Source of the DNA: Actinomortierella ambigua
Taxonomy: Eukaryota > Mortierellomycota > Mortierellomycetes > Mortierellales > Mortierellaceae
Assembly (NCBI GenBank): GCA_016098155.1
Contig: JAAAJB010000494.1
Span: 1-26,979, forward strand
DNA: 26,979 nt
Reading direction: 5' to 3'
Shown: in pieces, positions 1-10,100 of the stretch
Position numbering within the stretch: position 1 is the stretch's first letter
How the letters are laid out: every line of letters begins with the position of its first letter
The notes under the pieces: generated by a model
The model's input: only the letters and a program-made list of their open reading frames with translations
What the model was told of the DNA's origin: nothing
Database searches by the model: none
Translations under genes and position numbers: made by a program

Positions 1-618
1 AAGGCAGCAGAGCAAGGGAATGCCAATGCGCAAGACAACCTTGGTTCGATGTACGCAGCAGGACGAGGAGTCGATCAGAGTGATGTTGAGGCGGTCAAGT
101 GGTACACCAAGGCAGCGGAGCAATGGGATGCCAATGCAGAAAACAACCTTGGGTGGTTCTATGATCTTGGTAGAGGAGTTGAGCAGTGCGATGTTAAGGC
201 GGCCAAGTGGTACAGTTGGAGCGCCGCCCAGCACAACGAGTTTGCTCAATTCAACATTGCGTCTATGTACGAGCTGGGTCTCGCAGTGGATCGAAGTGGC
301 AAAGGGTTTCTACACTTGTATCAGGAGGCTGCTTCTAAGGGTGAGCCACATGCTCACTTTCACGTCGAATGGCTGACATCCCCTACCTACCTTGACGGCC
401 AATTTATGATTGATGCTCAAGACACTTTTGCGTTGTACATTCGTGGAGCAGAACAAGGATATGCCGCCGCTCATCATTCCCTTGGGCGAATGTACGAGAG
501 AGGTCTCGGTGTGGCTCAGGATGCAAGAGAGGCGATTGCCTGGTACAGAAAGGCTGCTGCGCGAGGCCACGAGGATGCTAAGCAAAGAATGGAGTTCCTT
601 CAAGGCCACCTGAACTGA
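1..618 (+). CDS. Sel1-repeat protein, 3' part (5' end outside window)
   Basis: The frame is open from base 1 and ends at TGA 616-618, so the N-terminus lies outside the window; the first in-window ATG (49) is in the middle of a repeat and is not a real start. The protein is a run of about five Sel1-like (TPR-type, roughly 36-residue) helix-turn-helix repeats with the hallmarks NLGxMYxxGxGV and AxxWYxKAAxxG; the fourth repeat is degenerate. Sel1 repeats form solenoid scaffolds for protein-protein contact; the partner cannot be told from sequence. No signal peptide or membrane segment is visible in this part. A second copy, about 80% identical over 189 residues by eye, lies inverted at the other end of the window (26384-26979). 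Both copies are unbroken, so both may be functional. Confidence 0.85.
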   Translation, partial: KAAEQGNANAQDNLGSMYAAGRGVDQSDVEAVKWYTKAAEQWDANAENNLGWFYDLGRGVEQCDVKAAKWYSWSAAQHNEFAQFNIASMYELGLAVDRSGKGFLHLYQEAASKGEPHAHFHVEWLTSPTYLDGQFMIDAQDTFALYIRGAEQGYAAAHHSLGRMYERGLGVAQDAREAIAWYRKAAARGHEDAKQRMEFLQGHLN

Positions 619-1230
619 TTTCCTGTCACTCGACTGCAGTTCTTTAGATAGAATGAACGTATTCTGACTATGAGAGGGATGCTGTTTGACTATTCACAAA
701 GACGTAGAGTTGGGTCAAAATTATAGAGTCACCTTGGACCTACTCTCGTTGAACTCCACTTTGTCCGAGCATCCATCTCTCACTCTCTCGCTCTCTTGCT
801 CCCACCGATCTTGTTCCCCATCGTGCCAGATCGACCAAGCTCAAATAAACCTCCACCCTCCTATCGTTGGTGCGCATCGTCTTCATCTGAGTATCATGTG
901 CGTGGTCTGCCTCATTCCACCTACATATTCCTTTCTCTAACCACCTTTGCTCCATGCCTGTTGATCCGTTTCTCTCCATATACTGGTTTCTCTGGCTCTC
1001 CTAGTAGAGAAAGCAGCTAGAGGGCTGCATCAGTTCCAAAAAGGACGTGCGCCGCGGCCTAAAGCCATGAAGGTTTTCTCTTTTGGATACGCCATGCCAC
1101 TAGGTTCAGTCAGTAGCTTGGCTCTGTGGAAAGATGTTGACAGCCCAGCTATTTTTGCCTTGCGAAAAGGGTACCTTCCTTTGTCAGCATACATTATTGA
1201 ACTGTCTAGAGTTCTTAAAAATACGAAGCC

Positions 1231-1450
1231 ATGCATTTGATACACCAGGTCAGCGATCCCCCGGAATGCTGGCGGGTTTTTGAAACTGGGAGAGCTGGAC
1301 AGTCATTTGTGGTGTCCCATCTACCACGAGTTTCTGCGAGGGGCCGTGATGCTTAGCTGCCATCACACCTTTTGTAGTGCACATTTTCGTAAGCATCTCG
1401 GCACAGATTCTGCGTAATGTCGCCCTTGAGGTTGCCAGCTGTTTTTGTAG
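1231..1450 (+). pseudogene. Decayed copy of RAD18 exon 1 (RING finger)
   Basis: This is a broken copy of RAD18 exon 1 (25683-25409, minus). The ATG position is kept, followed by the same QVSDP-coding phrase. A net 2-nt loss near 1270 throws the frame. A further gap of about 45 nt near 1402 removes the codons for the last RING cysteine pair. Two of the remaining metal ligands are also changed: the second cysteine codon reads Tyr, and the cysteine of the second CxxC reads His. In the shifted frames the ELDSHL, FLRGAVML and NVALE phrases of RAD18 are still readable. The donor site is not conserved and no later RAD18 exon is seen downstream, so this is an inert fragment and not a second gene. Confidence 0.85.
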
Positions 1451-2325
1451 ACTAAAGCACCAAAAAAAAAGAAACTTCGCGCTTCCCTACATAGTCTTTT
1501 CATTTTGCAAACAAAGAAAAATGAAGAGGATCTGTAAAAAGCCAACAGCGGACGGTTTCAAACACCCCATCACCCGTGTGAAGCATAGGCACACAGGTCG
1601 TTCTCCTGGGCTTTGTCTGCGATGACGGAAGTGGCGTGGGGTCGCGCATTGGATGGCATCTTCGGTGAGACGGGGGCTAGCTTGCTTGCTGCACACCGCG
1701 CAGCACGCAGTTGTGTAGGTGACGGATGAGTACCTTTACTGCCAGAAATGTCATCAGTGTTTTCAGAGACATCGTGCTGCGCGCGCCCATACAGAAGGAG
1801 ACGAGACGGAAGCATCAAGACGGTCTCCTTAAAGGGCTCTAGGGAATGTATGAATGCCCAATGTCTATCCTTTCTCTGTGGCTACAATGAAACCGAGAGA
1901 CTCGCAAGGAGTATATAGTATCGGCACCTACGGATACAGCCTGACAACCCAGAGCCCGTTGCAATGCTTCGGAGGATATAAACACCAGCTTCCAATAACT
2001 GGAAACTTCATCCGCGCTCAACTTCCTGTTGCCGAAGCAATGGGCACTCCTCTTGTGCGATATCACATAGGCATTGTTCTATTACGGCGTTAAGGCCCAA
2101 TTTTGTTTGAGACTGCCCACTCCAGCTGTACGCGCCTGCCCTCGATCAAAGTAACAACAAATATAAAGTCCGCCGATCTTGTACTGCCATCGATGTCTGC
2201 ATGCACAACAACCACAAAGCAGTCAATGAATGTCTCCACACAGGCATGGCGTATCAAGGGTACATTTGTGTGGACAGCACAATACTTTTCATCTGCCTCC
2301 GCCAACTTGTTTATTATTGTCAACA
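1451..2325. other. Intergenic stretch, no secure gene
   Basis: This lies between the RAD18 relic and the membrane protein gene. It has a purine-rich start and short open frames on both strands, none with a recognised domain. The most protein-like are a plus-strand 79-codon frame at 1854-2093 and a minus-strand frame at 2090-2326 that begins in the overlap TGATG with the stop of the membrane gene. I assign neither a function. Confidence 0.5.
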
Positions 2326-2326
2326 T
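2090..2326 (-). other. Possible small ORF downstream of the TMEM229-like gene
   Basis: A minus-strand ATG at 2326-2324 overlaps the TGA of the upstream membrane protein gene (TGATG) and opens a frame of 78 codons ending at 2090. The predicted peptide has mixed composition with a hydrophobic central patch (IDCFVVVVHADID) and no low-complexity run. This could be the 3' untranslated region of the membrane gene, an alternative C-terminus or a chance frame. The opposite strand is also open over much of the same bases, which weakens the case. I do not recognise a family. Confidence 0.2.
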
Positions 2327-3361
2327 CAAACCAGCATGGCGGCAGCCTGGTAGGTCAGGGGAAGAAGATAGGGCATGATCACGAGCTCCAGGACAGCACC
2401 AAACATCACCCAATGATGCACATACCACAGCTTGATGGTGCCGTGGAACAGTGCGTCCTTGCCTAGAAAACGAGTTTGACACACAAAGAAGAGAATGAGA
2501 GTTAGAGAGTGATATGCAGCAAGATAGGAACGATGGTGTTTAGTTCGCGTCAATATCATGTTCATGATTCACCATTTTTCCCCCTCTTGACTGTCGCAAT
2601 GGCGATATTGATGACAGAATCTTACCGCGATAAATCCAGGCAGCATTGTATCCGAGCAAGTAAATGATGGTGTAGCCTTCGATTATCTCGAGAAACCAGA
2701 TGTTGAGAGGAAAGAGGAGGATGCGCAGGTAGATGTTTTGGATGAGAGCATGGTATCCGTGAACGAGGATAGGGATGTAGAAAATGTTCATCACAAATTG
2801 ATGGACGGTTGTATGGCCCGGACGGCCAGCAAAAAGCTTGACGCGCACGGTACCATCTGGATCCTCGACGGTCATGGTATAGAACGTGTATTCTAAAGAG
2901 GAGAAGGCAGGAGGAGGAAAGGGAGTGAGTGGTTTGGGCAGGGAGACACCAAGGTGGACATATTCGCTTGGCAATACTGAATAATGCGCTTCGGCTATGA
3001 ATGTGCCGAGAGAACAATCCCGCCAAAAGAGGGTTACAAATGCTAAATTCATTTTGCGTGTGTGTGTTTGAGCACAGATCGACGAGGCACTCGTGGGAAG
3101 TGCGCGTGTGAAAGGGGAAGGTCAGTATGAGGGAAAGGAGAATAAGTTACCAACACAACTGAACAAGGCCGCGCCAACGACACATTGCATCTTGACGGCC
3201 AGCGAGGTCTCATGGTACCATACAATGGCGATCATCATCATCAGCAGATAGCCCAAGGCTGGGATCGGATGCGCCTCCTTGGGCGAGGGTGCAGGGGCGG
3301 TGACAAAGGACCACATGGAAGGCTTTTGCTTCCGAGACGGGCGATTGGGCGTGGGAGCCAT
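2326..3361 (-). CDS. Multi-pass membrane protein, TMEM229 / CmpB-like
   Basis: The model has three exons on the minus strand, 3361-3151, 3042-2626 and 2462-2326, joined in phase to give 254 residues. Donors are GTAACT and GTAAGA; acceptors are TTTAG and TCTAG. The start is the ATG at 3361. Hydrophobic segments fall near residues 34-48 and 57-75, and several more lie from about residue 130 to the C-terminus. The C-terminal half carries a conserved-looking pattern: NIWFLEIIEG, then GYNAAWIYRG, then an LWYVHHW segment and a final helix. The W-x-LE-x3-G followed by a W-x-Y motif and a charged helix recalls TMEM229 and the bacterial putative ABC-transporter type IV (CmpB) membrane family. Function and substrate in that family are poorly known, so none is assigned. 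It is transcribed away from the F-box gene across a short shared promoter. Family assignment is tentative; the exon model is firmer. Confidence 0.6.
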
Positions 3362-3650
3362 GGATAGAGGACAGTGTGAGAGTGAAGAGCAAGAATGCAA
3401 TGAATGAGAAAACAAAAAAAAAAAGAATGGAATGAGAGATGATCAGGTTGGCCCTTTTTGTATGCTGCAGTGCGTGTGGAGGAACGAAGCTACATGTGTG
3501 TTGTACAGCCGCCCTCGTGAAAAAAAAAGAGCAATTCAAGGTTCACACACACACGCACACAAACCACATACACAGCTTGCACACCCCACACTCCCCACTC
3601 TCCTCCATTCCATCCGCCATTCAACCACGGAGAAAATATTGGTTGTCCAA
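3362..3650. promoter_or_regulatory. Shared divergent promoter region (289 bp)
   Basis: This is the interval between the start codons of two head-to-head genes (minus-strand TMEM229-like and plus-strand F-box). It contains A-runs, a CA-rich microsatellite around 3542-3580 and a C/T-rich stretch immediately upstream of the F-box start. No clear TATA box is visible. Co-regulation is an inference from spacing only. Confidence 0.45.
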
Positions 3651-5689
3651 ATGGAGACCCAATCCATGCCCCACATCCTCAATGGCATTCGCGCCATCTC
3701 CTCTCTCAGTCGCCAAGAGAGACATGCAGTGTAAGTTTGGACATGGGTGGTGTTACTTCCTTTTTTTTGTAAGCCCACTCATGGGTGCCACCCTGCCATT
3801 GACACATTGACACATTGACCCCCTCCCCTCCTCCTTTCTCCCCCCCCTCTCATTCTCCATTCTCCCCCGTCCCGTCTGTCGGTTCGTCTGTCTGCTCGTC
3901 GTCCGTTTGTCAGTCTGCAGGAGCTGGTCTCCGTCTGCAGCTATCAAGACCTCCAGGGGCTTCGCCGGCTCCTAAAAGTGCCCACCGATCCGGGATACGA
4001 TGCCTTGTCCAGCCTGCCCCAGGAACTCGCCCATCGCATTTTCCACTTTGTTGACGCCTGGGACTTGATCCAGTTGCTCGCTGTTTGCTCATCCTGGCGT
4101 AGAATCCTCCTGCGTGACGCTTCTCTATGGAAGGAGAAGCTACTCGAGTTCGTCCCTGCAGAGACCATGGTCGTCATGGAGACACTGGCAGCTGACTACA
4201 GCGCGGAGCCCACTGCTGCCCTGTATGCATCAACATCGTCCACAGGTTGGCTCAAGACACGTCGCATGCTAAGCAAACCATCGATCCGCAATGGCCTAGA
4301 TCCCTGTACACTTGAGCGACTGCGATGTGTGGCACGAACGACCACATACATGGCCGCCCGAAAGGCCTACAAGTCATCATTATCATCCTCTCAAGATGAG
4401 GCGCTAGAGATGAGCCGTGAAGAGCGCCGCGTCCGGGAAGATCAAGAAGAGCAGGAGCGTCAGACGATGCAGTGGCGGGGGCTGTTGACGCGTGAGCTGT
4501 CGGCCCAATATAACTGGGAGCGCGGGCAATGCCTGGGTGACATGTGTATCGTGTCGCATAAAGACACCAAGCCGGTCATGCTGGCATGGCCATATCTCTT
4601 TGTTGGCCAGGGTTATGTGGGTGTGCGCGTCATCCACCTCGACAAGTTACGGCGCCACTTTGGCAAGCTTGCCAAAGAAAGGCAGTTGAGTCGTGGGCCG
4701 AACCAACCCTGCCACCGAGGCCTCCACAACAATTACCAAGGGCAGAGCAGTAGCAGCAGCAGCAGCAGCAGCAGTGGTAGCAGCAGCAGCGCCAATACTA
4801 TTGATATCCGCGCCATCCCTGATTCTGTTTTGTTTGAAGTGCCCCACTTCTTGACGACGTTGGCATCCAACCAACATGACGATGCAGGCGTGGATGGAGC
4901 ACCTACCTGGGGTTACGGTCTGATGAGCAGTGGTGTTGGATGGAGCGACTTTGAGGGCAGGTGCCTAGAACCGCTCTTTAACCTCCACTACAATGCCATT
5001 GCTCATGTTGCCTTCCTCAAGAATCGCTTCCTATCCATCAATCTCACCGGTCGCATGTTGTTGACCTCGACTGATCCCGACGCGCGACGAACCATTTTTG
5101 CCCAGGCTCAGATTAGTCGAGACGGAAAAGTAAGTGTATTATTTTATTTTAGTGGGTTGCGTTGGGGATAGGGTGGGATCAACAATCCCTGGTATTCGAG
5201 TGCCCTTCCAATTTATGGATGACCGTTGGATGATGCTGTAATTCATTCTCTTTGTTTCCTTTCTTTTGTCTGTTATCGAAAATGCTCAAGATTCTCCAAG
5301 TAGAGACGGCCAATTTTGCGAGATGCGAGCGTCTGTACAAAGACGAGATGGTAGAGTGGGAGGAAGCTATCTTTTTGGGTCACGAAGATGGCATTTTGAT
5401 TCTGGACGAAGAAGCACGTCCGATCTACGAGATTTCCAATCTCGACAACGTTCGCGAGCATCGTAGTGGTGGCAAGCTGATCCAATTCCAAGTCATTCAT
5501 GATGCAGAGCGCCAAGAAGTACTTGCGTTGTATGAAACCTCGACCCGTTCAAGGCGCAGGCGCGTAGTCTCGATCGAGTTTGAGGAAGGCTTTTCAAGAG
5601 AGGTATCTCGCAAAGAGCTACTCGGAGATCCGCATCCTCCGTCGAAAACTACATACCCAGCCAACGAAGAGGAAGGGGAGAAGATGCAG

Positions 5690-5725
<36 letters not shown>

Positions 5726-6445
5726 GAGCAGGGTGGCACGATGACGGAAGAATCGGCCCCATCCTCACTGCCCTCTCCATCTGTATCGTCGTCTTCAGCT
5801 CCGTCCTCTCCACCATCACCATTAACGGCGGCTACAGCGACGGTGGAGGCGACACGGCACACGTCTGATCCGTTTGGGTATCAACTACCGCTTGGGCGCG
5901 GGGGAGATGCGCGCGACTCGATTGTGATGTACCGCGAGCGTGTAGGGCTCGTGTCTCATCGGCGTTGCTCGTTTGATTTGGGGCATTACTGCGTTCTCCA
6001 AGTGGTCAATGTCCGTACAGGTCATGGGTTTACGACCGATCCGTCCATCGAGAGTAAGACCCTGCGCAGGACGGGTGTGCTTCGGCATGATCGCGCCCAG
6101 ACCTTCCTACGGCAACAGTACCACTCCGCCCCCTACCCTCACCATAGTCAACATCATTATCGCAACCACCATGGTGCTGAAGGAGGGAGAGGGGGAGGAG
6201 GAGGAGGGAAAAGAGGAGGGGCAGCAGGCACAGACCCGAGGGACATGCACAACCAATGGTGGATGCTGCCCATCGACTTGAACAGTGATGGTGATCTTGA
6301 GGGAGGGGACGATCCGTTTGCGGCGCTTCAGTCGGAGCCGATTATCATCCAAGGTGGCAAACAAGCGTGTCGCATCCTAGCCATGGACCATGCGCGCATT
6401 GTGCTCGTCATTGGGGCAAGCACCCTGCGCATTATCTGGCTCTAA
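3651..6445 (+). CDS. F-box protein (807 residues)
   Basis: Three exons, 3651-3730, 3941-5129 and 5291-6445, join in phase. Donors are GTAAGT, acceptors CTGCAG and CTCAAG. The first exon (26 codons) supplies the ATG; the large second exon alone would start without one. An F-box lies at about residues 48-92 (LSSLPQELAHRIFHFV, then LLAVCSSWRRIL and SLWKEKL), the motif that binds Skp1 in SCF ubiquitin ligases. The remainder is a long, probably beta-rich substrate-recognition region. I cannot count clear WD40 or LRR units; blocks around residues 205-240 and 385-423 look propeller-like. Low-complexity inserts are a Ser tract near 295-312, a Gln tract near 555-570, a Ser/Pro stretch after it and a Gly-rich run around 6185-6230. 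These inflate the length and are encoded by AGC and CAG/CAA repeats. Substrate unknown. Confidence 0.8.
4747..4792 (+). repeat. AGC trinucleotide repeat encoding poly-Ser
   Basis: A near-perfect AGC tract inside exon 2 of the F-box gene is read as serine with a single glycine interruption. In the other frames the same repeat would give Ala or Gln, so the serine reading follows from the exon model. It is a likely length-polymorphic site. Confidence 0.8.
5683..5735 (+). repeat. CAG/CAA repeat encoding poly-Gln
   Basis: A mixed CAG/CAA tract in exon 3 of the F-box gene gives about 15 consecutive glutamines. The CAA interruptions would be expected to slow slippage. It lies in a disordered linker between two more ordered blocks. 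Confidence 0.85.
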
Positions 6446-7108
6446 AGGACAAGAGTAGAAAGAACACATTGTCTAAAGTGGTTTAAAACAAACATACAAA
6501 CATACATGGTGGTGGGGGGGAGGCAACGTCATTTTTGTTTTTTATCCTAGAACGAGTAAACAGTGTGAGTGAGTGAGTGAGTTGTGTGTATGTTGACACA
6601 TGGTAACATTGCTTTCCTTTTTTCTTTTCTCATTCCTCCCCTCCCTTTTTGCTCCATTCATTCCATTTGCATTCAAACACACTTTGGAGGTTCTTTCTCC
6701 CGCTCTTTCTTTTTGGTTCTTTTGGTAGAATATCCAAACCTCTTGGGTGTACATGCGCACCATCCTCCGCCCTCCCTTTCGCTTGTACAGAAACTTCTTT
6801 CCGCCTCGTCCCCTCTTCTCTGGCTAAAACCTTCACACACTCCCTCACCTTGTTATTCATCTTTTTCTTCTTCTTCCACCGAAAGCAGGCAACCTCGCTC
6901 TCTCTCTCTCTACTTTCTACCCATCCTCCATACAACAACCCCCCCCCCTTTCTCAACTACACCCCTCGCCCCACCTCTCTCTCTCTCTTTTTTTTTTTAT
7001 CTTGTATTCCCCTGCAGCCCGCTCACTCTTTCTTGTTGTTGGAGAGGGTCCTCGATATTTTTTTCTCCGCACACACCCTTTCTCTTTCCTCCCTCCGACG
7101 TTGAATGA
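6446..7108. promoter_or_regulatory. Pyrimidine-rich spacer, 3' flank of F-box gene and promoter of USP gene
   Basis: It contains a short GTGA microsatellite (about 6563-6583) and then about 500 nt of C/T-rich sequence running to the USP start codon. The long open frames here (for example 174 codons from 6584) encode only Phe/Ser/Leu/Pro-rich strings produced by the pyrimidine bias and are not genes. C/T-rich tracts upstream of fungal start codons are usual promoter or 5'UTR features. Confidence 0.5.
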
Positions 7109-10100
7109 ATGAAAGGCGACAACACCCTCAAGCGTTGCGAACATGCCAGCATTCTGGCATTGCGACCAAACCCCTTGGCCAAAATCGACTCTTCCAACTT
7201 CAAGGTACAGCACAACCGACTTTCCCCCCCTCCCCCATCGTCCCTGGTCCTGTCCTGTCCTGTTGTCAACCAAGGAGCGCTATCATGCCAGCTACTACTT
7301 TGTTCCTCTGTCACCCCCTTTGACACGGCGTGCCTTCATACCTCTTGTGTTTTTTTATTTTTTTCGTTTATTGGGGTTTTGGGAGAGTCGAAGGGGAGAG
7401 AGAGTGGTGGTGGTAGTAGTAGGGGAGAGAGAGAAAGAGAGAGAGAAAGAGAGAGCGACAGAGAAAGGGGAGGAGCAAAACGCATCAGCCTCCCCTCTCA
7501 CCCATCCTCCAACCTTCTTCTCTTCTGTCCTCCCCTTTTGTCCCCCCCCCGCCATCTCTTCATGCGATCGGCTGTTTTTCTTTTCTTTTCTATTCTTCCA
7601 CGGTATCAATTCTCATTCTTGAAAAGTGGCGGTGGGAGGGAAGAGAGGGATGGAGAGGGGGGGGGAAGGGCACCTTTTTCAGTAGTGTAGTTTTTCTTTT
7701 TCTTTTTCTTTTATATATATACATTCGACATGGTGCTATGTTCGCTAGAAAGGCCTACCCACCACACTCCAATGTCCAACAATGGAATGCCAGAGCCGGC
7801 AGAAAAAGGTGGTGGTGGTGGTGGTAGTGGTGGTGGTGAGGATGATGGTGTAGACACACGAGGGGGTTGAGAGCATCTATTGGTTTTTGCCTCTGTTGCA
7901 CTCTTTCACCTCGAAAGGAGACACAGAACAGGGGAGAGGGGTGGGATGGTCGACAATCCTCTCTTCTCCTCTCCTTCCACCACCACCATTTTATCCAATG
8001 GCATGAGCACGATCCTTTGTTCGTACTTCTTTCGCCACAGACTCCATCTGCGCCTGTGAACGCGTGTTTGAACAGAGTTGAAGAAAGGACGCATCCTTTT
8101 CGTGTGGCTCCTCCCACTTCCATACTCCGCCGAAGCCTCCCCTCTTTTTTTTTCACAGGAAGGAGAGTGGAGTGCACACACCCTGCTCACTCGCTCACAC
8201 ACACTCGCTCTCTTTTCTCTTCTCCCTCTCTCGACACGTCTATAGAAACACCTGGCAACAGCAAGCTTAAAATGTGATCACTGTGAGGTCCGGGTGCCAA
8301 AGCTATGGGTGTGCTTAGAGGTGAGTGTACTTTGCCAATGAATGACCAACTTGCAAGCCCATCCATGACAAAACCGTTTTCGTCAAGCAACAACAACAGC
8401 TACATCAACAACAATCTCAACCCCCCCCCCACAGGAGCTCTTGACTCCAACCCGAGCACAACAATCACCCGACGACAACAAAGGCAGACAAAAAAAGACC
8501 ATTTTGAAGCACTGTTCCTACCTTTCTATTCTCGGGTTACTGACCCTGCCAAAATACATACATACATACACTATCCTTGTGACACTGCAGCCAAGTTGTC
8601 GGTCGATTGTGTGCTCCACCGCACAGTCATCGCATATGGGACAACACTGTAAATCGCTCCACAAGGTAAAAGAATAAATGCCTCGATAGATGGGAGGGAG
8701 GAATGGGAAAAGGCGTTTGGTTGTTATCAGTGAAAGAACAATCACCCCTGGCTTTTCGTTGCAACGCCCCTGACCAACCAACGTTCGAATTTTTTTACAC
8801 AAAAATGCACCATAGGAATTTGTCAAGGATGCTTGCCACTGCGTGTTTCTGAATGTCAGGTAACTTGACTGGGGAAAAGAGGCCCGCGCGAGCGACCACG
8901 TCCAAGTGGACTAATGAAGGGAAGGGAAAAAAGTGCACTTGTGAAACGCGGAGGCTTGAGGCGATGGGGACACCCCTTGTTCCCTGTTAAGCCAGGACAC
9001 CAAGTAACTGTCTGACAATTCTCCTCTCTTTCTGCAAGTGCGTCCCTTCCTTTTCTTTTTTTTTCTTCTTCTTTTACCTTTCTTCTTGTGTCCTGCCTCC
9101 TTTGGGTTACACACTCTTTATTGTTTTTCCTTCTTGCCTTTCTCTCTCTGTCGCTCTCTTGAATGGTCGTCTGTTCTCAGTCACTAAATTGTTTCGTCTC
9201 TCCACTCTTCTTTCTGTCTCACTGTTCTTTTTATCGTTCGCCCCCAACGACTACATCTCCTTGGTGTTATACTGCCCACATTCTTTCCCATCTCCACAAA
9301 ACATTGTTTTTTTTTTTATATTTTAGGACGCTGACCATCTATTGCTATCGGTGCAGTGTTGAGCTGAATCCTTTTATCGACGGAGACCAATTCTCACCAA
9401 AAGGCAGAGTGTTTCTCAAAACGGCTGTTAGGTGCATGGTAATGCTTATTGTCAATCCAAAGACGACATTGTCTGCATGATCACTGTTACTGTGATACAC
9501 ATTCTACATTGTTCCGCTTGACAGTCAAAATGGAAAACAAATACCAGTCGACTCATGCATCCTACAAATATCCTGTTCATGTTGGGGTTCTCTCCCTCTT
9601 CCCTTCCCTTTGCTTTCTTTTTTTAATCTCTTCTAACGGTGATACTGGACCAACCAACCACCTCACACTCCCCACTCTAGCAAGGCAAAAGGAGTAAACA
9701 AGATGGCGACTCGATGATCCAGGATCTCGACATGCCAGGACTCATCGGACTCAAGAACCTCGGCAACACCTGCTACATGAATGCCGCTCTCCAAGCGCTC
9801 TCCAACACTCCAGCGCTGACTCATTACTTTCAACAATGTGATGCGTTCATACCCGAGGCGCGACGGATAGAATATGCGCGTCGTAATAACCAGCTCTTGG
9901 TCGACAGCTATTTCCGGTTTGTCGAGGCCATGTGGAGTGGCAAGAGCGCCATCTATTCACCTTCCCATCTGGTTGCGGACGTCAAGCGCGTTAACGAGAC
10001 CTTTCAAGGGTATGGACAGCAGGATTCACAAGAGTTTTTGCGGTGCTTGCTCGATAAGCTCCATGATGAGCTGTCTTACCCACGGAGGGAGGAGCCGATT

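Larger units (their letters stand above)
1..1450 (+). repeat. Left arm of inverted segmental duplication
   Basis: Read on the plus strand this stretch matches the reverse complement of about 25409-26979. The matches are collinear: the Sel1 frame, a spacer block around 765-945 (the phrase GAGCATCCATCT is identical in both arms), a second spacer block around 985-1120, the RAD18 start region at 1231 and RAD18 exon 1 to about 1450. The spacer here is 612 nt between the Sel1 stop and the RAD18-like ATG, against 700 nt on the right, mainly from a gap of about 95-110 nt around 700-750. Homology is lost close to where RAD18 exon 1 ends on the right arm. Confidence 0.85.

Noticed and set aside
1684..1800. 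Zinc-finger-like phrase with closely spaced Cys and His (YCQKCHQCFQRH)
   Set aside because: Only a dozen residues before stops, with no flanking domain or splice signals; too short to support a gene or transposon call.
6584..7108. 174- and 151-codon frames upstream of the USP gene
   Set aside because: Compositions are Phe/Ser/Leu/Pro strings produced by a C/T-rich promoter; no domain and two frames equally open.
8305..8652. 115-codon Asn/Ser/Thr-rich frame within the USP gene
   Set aside because: Out of frame with the zinc-finger exons on both sides and spans an intron with good donor and acceptor sites; treated as intron.
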